The position numbers and the translations under genes are program-made. From contig CM059193.1 of the NCBI GenBank assembly GCA_030323885.1, forward strand, positions 52,418,749 through 52,482,748: a stretch of 64,000 bases of DNA. Reading direction: 5' to 3'. The stretch comes from Branchipolynoe longqiensis. Taxonomy: Eukaryota > Annelida > Polychaeta > Phyllodocida > Polynoidae. The notes under the pieces were generated by a model. It saw only the letters and a program-made list of their open reading frames with translations. It had not been told where the DNA came from and did not search any database. Of the stretch, positions 1 through 12,600 are shown piece by piece (position 1 is the stretch's first letter; each line of letters starts with the position of its first letter).

Positions 1-205
1 GAAACTTTTCTTTTTCTATGGGAATTTGTTTCCCTTGACCACAGATATATGATTGTGAGCTTTCTAATTTAATTAGTGTCTATTGGCACATAATTGATTG
101 TCTGCTTTTACATGTAAAAGCGATGGTTTGAACAAAAAACAAACATTTCTCGCCGTGAATATGGCCTATGCTGCCGACACGGCGTAAAGCAACCACCAAT
201 CAATC
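1..205 (+). mobile_element. 3' end of an RNase H-bearing LINE (family A)
   Basis: The stretch matches the 3' UTR and tail of the fuller copy at 27590-29432: the ATGTAAAAGCGATGGTTTGAAC block, CTCGCCGTGAATATGGCC, GACACGGCGTAAAGC and an AATC repeat tail. The coding part lies left of the window. Confidence 0.8.
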
Positions 206-352
206 AATCAAACTACCACTACCGCTACCACTACCACTCTCACTACCATTACCACTCTCACTACCACTCACTACCGCTACCACTCTCACTACCACTCTCA
301 TAACCATTACCACTACCACTCTCACTCTCACTACCACTACCACCACCACCCT
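206..352. repeat. CTACCA/CTCACTACCA microsatellite
   Basis: This imperfect CTACCAC/CTCACTAC array directly follows the AATC tail of the LINE. It may have grown from that tail. The Pro/Leu/Thr-rich reading frame through it is a by-product. Confidence 0.85.
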
Positions 353-450
353 GCCTTCTGAATGGCAATACCTAACTTTGTGGGTGGTATTTGACTGCGC
401 AAATTAGCCCACAGAACAGACCTATGGATTAAGCAGAAACTGGTACTCAC

Positions 451-613
451 TGGTTGTTTTGTATCGACGATGCCTTGCAAGTAAGTACTGAAGAGTTCCA
501 ATGGGTCGGTGGTGTCAAAGCCTCCAAAGTTTCGGAGAATGCAGTGTTCGATCTGGTTCCACGACGGCTGGCACTTCTTCCGTTTGGCGAAACCCCACAC
601 CATCTTCACCAGG
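451..613 (-). CDS. RNF213: RNF213-like exon w20, last exon in the window
   Basis: It encodes LVKMVWGFAKRKKC, then WNQIEHCILRNFGG and a short acidic stretch. The acceptor is TGTCAG and the donor GTGAGT. It ends in phase 0; the gene continues to the left of the window. Confidence 0.93.
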
Positions 614-3600
614 CTGACATGAACAACGGTACAGACGTAAAATTGCAGTCCGATGGGTTTGAGTTTCTGTTATTATTTTAAATAAATGTCGATATATTAG
701 GTTAGTCGTTATAATCTACCTTGCTTTAGTTTGACAAAAATTTGATTTTAAATATTTGAAGAGTAAAATCATGCCTACTGTACTTAATTTTGACGTGCAT
801 GACACCATATATCGTGTCATGCACGTCAACATTAATAACTTGTTACTGCTGAAGTGCTACAGCACTTCAGCAGTAACAAGTTATCATAAATTGACTCAGT
901 ATTCCCTTCTATGTGGGCAACAAAAGCTTAAGTGCACCAGTGTCAATATTTTCGGTCCGAAAATTTGTGCACCAGTATCAATATGTTCGTTCCGAAAATT
1001 TGATCCTTTCATCGGATTATGCGGCTTTAAGAGGTGCTTGTTACTACTGATGAGCTTCTTCTTATCGTTAAACCAATAAATTGTGTTGTTAAAGCTTAAA
1101 CTTGCTATTACACTCACATAAGCTATATGAAAAAAAGCTTGAGCATTTTTGTTTGTTTTTAACACCCAGACAGTTATTTGAAGAAGTGCTTACTACCCAC
1201 CATGAAAACCCATTAATAGAAAGCGCTCTGGTTTAATAGGTCTCATCCATGCTTTAAAAATAAATGTTGGCTTATTTGGGTTCAGTCCTTTGCCGGAGTA
1301 TTATTTCGGTATATACATCTGTCAGGCAAGACCCCACCCCTAACTTCCTCTATGTTAACTATTAGATCACAATCAGATCAAACATTTAAATATACTATAT
1401 TGAAAAGATCTAAGCATTAAACGCCTAAAATATTAAAAACATTAAAAGAAATAAAGATCAATATTCAAATCAATCAGTACGGTCCTGAATGTCAGGGGAC
1501 AAATGCATAGCTCATTGCTTCTATAAAAGAAAATGCAAGTAACATATATTTAATGCTTGTCCCGTGCTTAATTTAATATAGGTCACAATGTGATGATACC
1601 TGTAGAAATCACGCAATCCGTAGAAATCTCGGCCGTCAACAGGTTGACTACACAAATTCTCATAGGCAGCTGCCAATGGTACCAACAGCTTCTGGATGTG
1701 GGTCGAGAGAGTCTTCTTTGCAGTGCATATATCTCTATTATAATTAAAAGGGTATTAGTATAATCGCATGTGTTCAATTTTCAGCATGATTTAATATGAC
1801 TAGTATCGTTACAAGTATATTAAGAAACAACAGGTCTTATTTGATGCCACTGTGCCCAAGCTGTGACTATTAGGGTCATTCAGCCCTTGTGAACACCTCC
1901 TCAACTGTTTTTTGGTAAATATTTTATTCATCTGAATATATATTTTGTCAGCGCTGAGGCACTGGTCTTCCAGCCATTGAAGTGATCACATTTGGTTTGT
2001 ACATGGTATTGGGGAAGTGCAATGTGCTGCATTGTGTGCAGCATACCCGATTCTGAACATTGAAATTGGGGGAGCAGCCTATCCTGTAGAGTGTACCGCC
2101 TAGGCACTCAACATAGTGCAGGAATGAGTCTCCTGTTAGAGTGATGAAGGACGTGGAATATATGTGCGTTTGGATAGGCTTTCTCTGTGAAATAGAACTG
2201 AAACATGCTTAGGCTTGTGGGTCACTAATGATTCTTGATGTCGGGCAATCGGGCACGTTTTACGCTCACAACGCACGAAGGGTAAAACAAATGCCACTGT
2301 CATAGAGACTTCACTAAAACTACCCCAACTATCACAGTAATGTTGGTGTTTTGAAAGCAAATTTCTCTATTTCTATTAAATAGTTCAGATCTTTCTCTAC
2401 AATTTTACATTCAGCTTTTTTTTTTATCAGCCAATTGGAAGTTCTTGAATTTCTTTTGCAAAAATAGTTTTTTGAGGCCGTGATCCGGTATGGCTACCAC
2501 TGGCACTGACAGTCAGAATATCCCAACTTTTAATCCTTTCAGAGAAAATTGCTCTTAGGTTAAATTAAATACTTCAGATCTTCATCTTCAATCGCACATT
2601 AAGATAGTTTTAATCGACCCAATGAAAGCTTTTAAATTTATTTTGCAAAAATAAATGCTCCGCATAGACATAGCATTGCTTCAGCACAAATTACTGTATT
2701 GCTTTAGCCTTCGCGAGTAGTTGCCATGGCTGTGACGTCACGCCGACATAGAGAATAGTGAGGGGGCAACAAACTAACAGTTCAATGTCACAGAGCTCCG
2801 CCAAGCATGTATTTGAAAGCCTACATTACCAACTAATGGATTTGAAGCCTTTTCACCGTGGCCAATAACCTACATACTTACATCGATTCCTTTCCAGCCT
2901 GACAGTGACATGACCGAATGTGTTTTTTTAGCTTCAACCCACTAGGTATGAACTGATGTGTCCAGGACGAAATATTTCATAGCTATTCTTTGAATTTTAA
3001 AAACACAATGCAGTTGATATTCATGGTGACTGAATATTTTGTTAATATGTAGTATAGTTATACGAGTCTTACCTTGGTATAGATGATGGATAACTGTACA
3101 AGCCTCGGATAGACGTGGGCTAGGGAGAAGGAAGCACATCCGGGTCCAGCAATCTTTACCTACTTATTCAGGATAAAAATGACTTTAATTTCAATGGATA
3201 CTATAATGTTTTCGTCTTGGCACAAGCAAGCGTAATAGACGTGGTCGGGCGTGGTGGTCGGTACTAAGCCTCTGGCTAGCCTCAGGCTAGGGAGACCTTT
3301 ACGTAACTCATTTTTATCCTTCTAAATATCTCAACTTTTATACATATTTATGCATGTATAATTTTAATCTCCTCACCGGTCTTCTTAACCGGTGAGTATG
3401 CGTGTCACTAGGCCGCTTGACTTTTCTAGTCGTTTGTTGTAATGTTTTAGCAAACGATCTAGATGTCTTCCAGCCTGCGTGTGCCAGGATTCTCGTGACT
3501 GAGATTCCTAGGTGTCGTGCCTTTGAGACCATGGCAGCCCTCATTGAATGGGATGCATAGCGTTGTGTATTAACGCCTGTAGCCTTCAGTACTGTAATTG

Positions 3601-6600
3601 TCCATTTTGCGAGTGTGCCTCTCGAAATGGCCTTGTGTGGTTTAATAAAACTCACCAACAATTTCTTGAATTTCTAATTCCCTTTTGTCTTGGATATATA
3701 AGGCCGAATGGCTGACACCTCACAAAGTTGTCGGTCGTCCAGGAAACTGTTTAAACGTACCGTGGACAATGGATCCCCTGTGCGGTTTGATTTAGATAAT
3801 TATTGTAACTCAAAGGTTGCCTCCTTGCGATCTATCTCTAAACCGTCTATAGACAATGCTACAATAGTTTGTTCCCTGCGTCCCATGACTAAAAGCAAAA
3901 GCACTGCTACTTTAAACCCTAGTTGTTTTATAGCTAAATAATAATTACTAGTCCACTTCTTTAGTAATTTTAGAGACTACTGAAACATCCGAAAACCTAC
4001 CATATTTAGGTTTTGGCGGGTTCCTTCCCTACACCGATTTCATAAACCAGTGAATTTACCAACTGTTTCTCCATCTAGTTTTTGGATTATGATGTACTAA
4101 GAACATCTTGCAGCGTTAATCACTCCAAAACTTAATCCCTCATCCTGTAAAATCCTTAAAAATCTAACTAATTGTGCAAAAGTGTGCTTTAAGGGTTTCA
4201 CTTTCATAATTAATCAGTGTAAACCCCATTTCTTTAAGTAACTTGATAATAATTTAACAGTTCCTTTTCTCCAAGCATGTGACCTTAATAGTTGTTGAGT
4301 CACCTTATCCAATCCAAACTGTTATAAATAGTTTTTTCCCCGGAAAACGAAATGCCCGATGTTTGTTTGTTTGTTTGTTGTTGTTTTACGTCCTAGCAAC
4401 ATCTACGGTCATATCAGGACGTGTACCGACTTGTGACAGTGCTCACTCATGGCGACTTTATAGTGCTGTCCCACTGGGAAACCAGGCCGCCGGCACCATG
4501 ACCTGGTATCCCACTCAGTCACATTATCCTGACACTGAGCACACCAGTCCTTGCCCTATCCTAATAATGCCGAGCGCCTGGCTAGGAAGCGACAAGTATC
4601 AATTTTAAAGTCATTGGTTTGACTCGACCGGGACTCGAACCCACGACCCCACGATCTACCAGCACAGGAGACGGACGCTCTAACTCATTCGGCCATCCCG
4701 TCTGGTCCGAAATGCCCGAAGAGGTGTCATTGACACATCTCCGTGTACTGTGAGCGGGCCTTGATATTGTAGGTTCCCTAGTGCTCTTGGGAATCTGAAA
4801 AGATTCTTTCGCTCCTAATGTTACTACTGCCCACCACGTCTGTGTGTCCCAGTCGGGCACGATCAGAATTGGATAGGTTCGATCCCTTCTGATCTTCCTG
4901 GCCACTCTGCTAATAATGCTGAATGGTGGGAAAATGTAATAACAATTATTTTCCCCAAATTAAAGAGAAATCATCCACTTGCCAAGCCTTTGGTTCTGGA
5001 TGCCATGAAACATATTTATGTAATTTGTTATTCTTTCTTGATGCAAACAAATCAATTCATTGAAAAAATATTGTCATTTAATGACCACTCCAAATGATCA
5101 TGGAAATGTCTACTGTTCCTGTCTGCCAATGTTTTCTCACTGGCTGGTATGTAAGGTATCGTAAGCCAAACTTCATTCTTCTTTGGCCAAGTCCAAATTA
5201 GCTTTGCTATTTTATTTCCTGGTTTGGACGTAGTCCGTCCCATTTTATGAATGTATGCCATTGCAGTTGTTTTGTCTGTCAGAATTCGGTATGCATACTA
5301 AACTGCATAGACCTAATTAAACCGCTCTAAGCTTCGTCTAGTCATCGGCGCCCCATTGCGATATTTTCACGGTAGGCATCCTTCTAGAGAAGCATCTGTT
5401 GTAACAACAGTGTTAGGTTTTCCCATACACATAGGATTCGGAGATGAATTAATATGTTGAAGTCATCATTCAATATGGTTTAGACCTTCTGGAGAAATAG
5501 ACATTTTTGTTTCAAACTTCCCTCTAGTTCGGTCTAATGCTAAGTTCTTGTCTATCTCTTAGTGATTTAATATGATCTTTGCCATATAAAATGGCGGGGG
5601 CATATGAAATCTTAATGCCTATCAACACCGCGACCTGCCAATCTTTGGCCTTATTAATCGTATCAGGTTTAGCGCAGTATTTTAAAACTTTGTCCATTTT
5701 CTGTTGTGTTGTCACCACAGTCCCTTTACGCGCCATCAATGAGAAGATGGTTTTAACACTTTAGTAAAAAAGCGAGGGCCACAAGCTAATCCATTGGGCA
5801 ATCCAGTGAATTCATACAGTTGTCGATTCCAAATAAATCTTAGAAAATTGTTAAATCTCCTTAGTAACTTCGGATTGTGCAAAATGCATCTCTCAGATCT
5901 ACACTCGCCAGCCAAACACCCTTTGTAATTAGATCTTGTGCTGTTTCTAGCGACAACATTTTTTTAATGTTTATCCGAAAAATCAAAGAAATTGTTTCCT
6001 GTAAAAGGTGCTGTGTAAAAGGCTTGCACTATACTCAAAATAGTCAAATTATACAAATTTGCCAATTAGTTAAATTTCCTGCGTGGAAAAAACTGTTTCC
6101 GTGGCAACCTGAGTTTGCGTTGCAACCTCTACTTGTTCTCTTCTGAGATCTATATGTGAGCATCTGCTCCAGCTTCATGAGCCGCTCCTCCAGCCGCTTT
6201 CCTCCCCCGACACTGGGTGTTCCGGGGAGGCTTGAACCGTCACCACTGGTGACTAGTCCTTATCATCAGATATGGTAACCTCGGGCTTACTGCACTTCGT
6301 AGCCATAGTACACCTCAGGTCAGAAAACTGTGACGATCAAATGAAAGTCAGAGTGTCCTCAACCAACTGTGTTCTGTGTTTAGCAGAAAACTAGGCATTT
6401 TAATTCTTTAGTTGGATTAAAACTGACTCTTTGTCATGAATGTAGAATCCTAATTTTGCAAATGTTGTGCATAAATCATTTACTGCATTTTGACAAGCTG
6501 TCTTTGACTGAACCCCAATAAAGGAGTCGTCAAAATATGTCCACATAATATGTTTTACGTCCTAGAAAAATCTAAGGTCAAATCAGGACGGGTACCGACT

Positions 6601-9600
6601 TGTGACAGTGCACACTCCTGGCAACTTTGTAGTGCTGACCCACTGGAAAAACCAGGCCGCCAGCACCATGACCTGATAGCCACTCAGTCACATTATCCTG
6701 ACATTGAGCCAAAAAGTCCTTGTCCTATCCTAAACATGCCGAGCGTCAGGCTAGGAAGCAACAAGTAACAATATTTTACGTCATTAGTTTGACTCGACTA
6801 GGGTTCGAACCCATGACCCCGTGATCTACAACATGGGAGACGGATGCTCTGACTCATTCGGCCATCCCGTCTGGTCTCAACCAAATGTCACAACAGGTTA
6901 AGAAACCTCAGTTTGTGCATTCAGTGGTGTTGGATAAAGTATTTACACCATTCCAACACAGGCGTGTTTTCTTTCTCTTGTGAGTGTCGTAGGGTTATGG
7001 TTCGAAACCAAAACCAAACGAGAGGTAGGGACCAGTATATCGGTAGCCTTCCACTCTACGCCTTAATAAACAACGTGGGGAATCTTGTCAGAAACCCAGG
7101 AACAAGTCCCAACAAGGTGTGGCTTCAACCACACCTCTCTCCGTTCGGCAACGGGCGGCAATTTTGTGGTGTGGAAGCACGTATTTAACCTTTCCAACAC
7201 AGGCATGTAAGCTAATTTGTAATGTCGTAGGTGAATGGTATGGAAACCAAAAACCCAACGAGGGGTAGGAACCAGTGTATCGGTAGCCTCCCACACTCTC
7301 TGTTCTGTACACTTCTCCCCCCTGCGGCTACTGCACCAGCAAGTTGGAGAAAATGCTATGAAAGGTATGCCTATAAAAGGTGGGGAGTCCATAAAAGAAA
7401 TCCAGGATTAATTTCCAACGAGAGTCCATAAAAGAAACCGAGGAAAAATCCAAACGTGTTGTGGCTTCAGCCAAGATCGCTCTCCGCTCGGCCAGGGGTG
7501 GGTTAAAACGTGATGTGGCTTCAGCCAACATTGCTCTCCGTTTGGCAACGGGCGGCTTAAAACGTGATGTGGCTCCAGCCAACATTGCTCTCCGTTCGGC
7601 AATGGGCGGCTTAAAATGTGATGTGGCTCCATAAATCGCAGTAAGTTTATGGAAATAATTCACAGATTTGATTATTAACGGATATATATTACGTTAATCG
7701 TTTCGTTATCCGGTGCAAAACATTTGCCGAGCACCGCCATTTTGTGTTTCGCACCGGATAACGAAATGATTAACGTAATATATATCCGTTAATATAATCG
7801 ACAAAGTAACAAAACTATGCATCTTTATAATCAAATCTTCCATATTTATGTTAATTGCTGGACCCGGATGTGCTTCCTTCTCCCTAGCCTAAGGCTAGCC
7901 AGAGGCTTAGTACCGAGGTAAAATAGCAAATATAAACATAAAGAATACATCAAATCAGGTGACTAAATCCTTAATAATGTATTCAATGCAAGAGGACATC
8001 CAGTAAGCCAACCACTGACTTCTGCCATGTCTAGTGCCTGGCTATTGCTTGACCATGATTTCTAGTAACGATCATAGACAAATTACTAACTGACATCCAA
8101 AATCGTGGAGCGATAAATGCGAGATATATGGTCTTGAGCTCATTAGATAAAAAAACAACTAATGAGACATCAGAACACCCGCTTGTTCAGGGTTGCATAC
8201 TGAATATAAGAACCTTTGTATCCATGGCTATTTGCCTCTTATCCTGTCTTATGTGTGGAGGTACCACTAGAAAGTAGAAGCACGCAACGTGTTGATTTTT
8301 GTTTATTGATCATAGCAACATCTAAGGTAATATCAGGATGGGTACCGACTTGTGACAGTCAGGATGGGCAATGACTTTATAGTGCTACCCCACTGGGAGA
8401 CCAGGCCACCAACACCATGGTGCGATATTCAAATCATTCACATTATCCTGATATTGAGCAAACCAGCCATTGCTCTATTTCAGGCTAGGTATCAAACATA
8501 TTAAACATCTTAAGGCAATCAAACAAACAAACTCGGACTAGTTCTAATTTGTGCCACAGGTGGTGCATGATTAATACTGAACATTGCCACTTGGTGGTGT
8601 AGAGTGATCTAGATTGGTCATGTGACTGACAGCTGCTGTTTTGAAAATGGCTCGGGGAGTGGAGAGAAGGGAGAGTACAACTTAGGTAATTCAATTTTGT
8701 ATAGTTCATACAGGAAATGTAGTTGCTTTAATGTAAAATATATGTTAGTACAATTACATTGCATAACTCAGAGTGGGAAGCAGAGAGACATTCTGCTGAT
8801 TCTGGTTCAGTCCAGATTAGACTATGGTAGCATAATATAGTGTTCTGTAAGGGGGATCAATATATTCAACTGCTGCGCCACCATGGCCTTGGGTGCTTTC
8901 CATACATCGTTTTAGACTCATTATGTTGAGGCTAAAGAATCATCACTTGCAAATCAGAGAATCAAACTAGCACTGCAATATGTTTTGAAGCAGAAAACCA
9001 ACCATCTGAATCCTGCATATAAAGACGTGTTTGAAAATACAGGTGATGCCATTCACGAAGCTAGGCTGAAGCCCGACTTGAAGGCTTTAAATGTGCGACT
9101 TGGCTATTTTGGCACCAAACCAGGTTGTAGACCATCCCTTGTGGTTGTTGAGGATAATCCTCTATCTAGTGGAACTTAGAAGTCTGAGACACACTCAATC
9201 ACTTCACTTTCCAATATAACCTATTTCTTTGTGTAAACATGTGCCTTCTGCCACACTTCAATACTCACCTCTTATTTCCAATATAACCCATTTCTTTGTG
9301 TATGCGCCTTCTGCCACACTTCAATACTCACCTCTTATTTCCAATATAACCCATTTCTTTGTGTATGCGCCTTCTGCCACACTTCAATACTCACCTCTTA
9401 TTTCCAATATAACCCATTTCTTTGTGTATGCGCCTTCTGCCACACTTCAATACTCACCTCTTATTTCCAATATAACCCATTTCTTTGTGTATGCGTCTTC
9501 TGCCACACTTCAATACTCACATGGCAGTTCTGAGTAGTTCGTCTTTATCAGGTGATCCACGCTGCACGAAGATGCCGCGATTGGTCTTGGCAGGGTCAAG

Positions 9601-12600
9601 TGCCCAGTTGGAAATACCAATGAAGCCAACTTTCTTGTATTCCTTTTGTTCATCATCTTGACAGCCGTCCTCCAATAGCGGATGTAGAGTCTGGACACAA
9701 ATAATTCAAAGTAGTCTCTTCGGCGCGACGTAAGCATATATGCTCATTTTTAGAATATAGTGCTAGGTTATACATACATTGTGTGATATTTGTAATTCCT
9801 AATTAGCAGATGGATGTTGGAACTAAAATTGTGGCACCGAGAGGGACTTCGAACCCGCATTTCTGCCATTTCGGGATGAGCTTCCGAACCATAAATACAT
9901 CGAGGGGATGAGTGGCATGGTCTAATTAAAGATTCATCATTTTTAGTTGAATATATTAGGTTGACAAGTATAACTTACTCGAATTTAGTTCAACGTAACT
10001 TTGATGATAATTGACTAAATTGGAAATATTTGGACCGTAAAACTGTATGCAAAATATTGTGGACGCACCAGTTAAAGCTACTGCAATAGACAATTGGTTG
10101 GCCATGCAAGCTGTTATTTTCTTAAGAAGTGAGGAATGAGTACACTATATAGTATCTAAGTTGGATATCAAGGATCGAATCTAGGAAAGTGTTTTGGTTT
10201 TGAAATTTTTATGCTTTCATCGGATTATCAACTTGAAGCCCGACATGTAGGGGAGACGCCTCTGTAAGATAACATTTGACCGAGTGATAACAGTTCATTT
10301 GCTTTTCCAAGGCATAATATCCCCAATCCTATTAAGTTATTAAAAGCTTCCAATAACTATTTTACTGTGCACTAATTACTCAAATATTAGATAAAAATGA
10401 GCAATTTTTTTTATAACTACCAAAATAATCTAGCCATTTCCAGCATACTGTGAATGACTTACCTTTAGCGGCATTTGCGGTGAGTCTTCTGCTAACCCAA
10501 TTTCATCGAGAATAACCACAGCAACAAACTTGTCGAGGTCATGCTTTTGCTGGAGCAGAGCACACTGGTGGAAGGTGTTGATGATCCCGTCTGAGGTAGA
10601 GAGCGGGCTGCACTGGTAGGACATCGTGATCACCTACAAGATGCATCCAACATAACTTTCTATTTCTCAGCTTCATAAACTGTTGCAGAATATATGTTAA
10701 AATACAATACTGGTTACCAAAAGTGACACCAGACGGGGTGGCCGAATGAGTAGAGCGTCTGTCTCCTGTTTTGGGAGATTGGGAGATCCGAACCCATGAG
10801 TTCCTGGGTTTGAATCCTGGTCGAGTCAAACCAATGATTTAAAAATTGATACTTGTTGCTTCCTAACCTGGCGCTCAGCATTATTAGGATAGGGCAAGGA
10901 CCGGTTGGCTCAGTCTCAGGATAATGTGGAATATCAGGTTATGGTGCAGGCAGCCTGGTTTCCCAGTGGGGCAGCAATATAAAGTAGCCATGAGTGACCA
11001 CTGTCACAAGTCGGTACCCGTCCTGATATGACCTTAGATGTTGCTAGGATGTAAAACAACAAACAACAAAAAAGTGTCATTGACTGAAACCCACTGAAAA
11101 TCTTACAATGATTCACATCTACTTCAAGAAAATAAAGTTACCATGTCAAATAGACAGGTTGTTGCAACGTTATTGCCATGGATACTGTCAGTGAAACTGA
11201 AAGAAAACAAGGTGATTTTGTATATTTGTGCTGCCGTGTGTGCCTTTAAACGTTTGTCACTGTGACGGACACCATGGGTGACGAACGTTACCATAGTTTT
11301 TAGTCACTAAAGTTTTCCTAGCAATTTATTTCAGTATAGGTGATTTGGTTCTTATATAATATTATTTATATATGGGGACGCGAGGACCAGACGCTCGCCG
11401 GTGTGGTGGTTTCAGCGGGTTCCCGTGCTCAGAGGTGTCCCTCGCTTCTGCGCTGCTTCTGCGCATGCGCGGATTTCGCATCAACGGGCCGTAATCGATT
11501 AACACGACCCGGGCGACTCGGGTCATCCCAGTCGTCAGAAATTCAAATAGAACACGGCGAGTGGAGTCGACAAATACACGTCGCGCCATGTGCATAAAAG
11601 AAGTTAACTAAGCATTAATTAAATGGAAATATAAGTAAAACTCAGGGCCATCATAAAATACTTTAAATCCTATTTTGGCTGTATTTTTATCGGTTTATTA
11701 AAAGAAAAAAAACAAGATTGTCCACCCGAGCGCGGAGAAGCGTATTCGATTATTCGACCGAGTTTGTAGGATATGCGCATGCGCCAATAAGTGGCTCAGG
11801 TGACCCGAGTTGATGCGAAATCCGCGCATGCGCAGAAGCAGCGCAGAAGCGAGGGACACCTCTGAGCACGGGAACCCGCTGAAACCACCACACCGGGCTC
11901 ACCTGTCGGACTTCGTGGCCTGTGTGCGAGCTGGTGCGGTGCTCGCGGACGCTCGCACACAGGCCACGAAGTCCGACAGGTGAGTCCGCCGAGCATCTGG
12001 TCCTCGCCGTTCCCATCGCCGAAACACCGGCGCGAGCGCCGTTACGAGACACACATGTGACGGGAGGGCCCACGCACGACGGGAAGCCGACAACACCACG
12101 CCGACGACGCGTACGGCTGAGGCGCCCGCTCTCCAGCCGAGAAGGCAGTCCGGCTGATCGTTGTGGCGGCGGACAGATGAAGGGAAATCAATGAAAAAAG
12201 GGGAGCCTGCCCCACCATGCTATTGGAGACGACCCCATTGCCTGTCCCGTCTTCCCGTTCAGCAGCTGAGCGCCCCATCTCTGCCACACAGCTTGTTGAC
12301 ATTCTCGGGAAGCCGTGTGGCTTCCCTCCGGGCATTCCCTCTGGGCATTCCCACCGCTCGGGCATCCCCAGTAACCCCCGGATTGACATCACACCCGCAG
12401 CTAGTTCCTGGCGGTACAGCCGGCCACGTAAACTCATATCGGACATGCCGGAACAAGCGAAGGGGCACCGGCTCCGTAACGTCACATCAAGTGCTGAGGC
12501 TGGTTCCCGACCTGCCCAGCCCTCGACAGCCGTCGGTCGCCACGCCAGCCGAAGCGTAAACAAAAACACTGATCGCAGAGGCCCTGCCCCCGCTCCACAC

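Larger units (their letters stand above)
640..1040. repeat. Interspersed repeat family R1, copy 1
   Basis: It shares blocks with 9930-10397, 22790-23190, 46880-47660 and 54140-54740, such as AGTCCGATGG-TTTGA, a GTTATAATCTACCTT-like block, GTTACTGCTG-AAG and CTTTCATCGGATTATG. No coding capacity is visible. The class is unknown; it could be a non-autonomous DNA element. Confidence 0.6.
3049..7925 (-). mobile_element. DIRS-like tyrosine-recombinase retrotransposon, copy 1 (decayed)
   Basis: The left end (3049-3330) carries the shared terminal sequence TATAGTTATACGAGTC..GGATAGACGTGGGCTAGGG. The right end (7850-7920) is the inverted form GGACCCGGATGTGCTTCC..TAGTACCGAGGTAAAATA. Between them on the minus strand are tyrosine recombinase (3338-3945), RNase H-like sequence (5052-5261), RT pieces (5524-5960), a gag-like fragment (about 6150-6310), a misplaced RT block with YFDD (6410-6545) and a repetitive leader (6900-7660). 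Two SINEs are inserted. The RT block is out of order relative to copies 2 and 3, so it has rearranged. It cannot be autonomous. Confidence 0.8.

Noticed and set aside
4620..4707. Functional tRNA-Leu/Ser gene
   Set aside because: It is the head of SINE-1; the same head with the same body recurs many times, and the copy has target-site duplications.
9229..9537. 102-codon plus-strand ORF of 21-residue repeats
   Set aside because: It lies on the strand opposite to the gene and is explained by the 63-bp tandem array.
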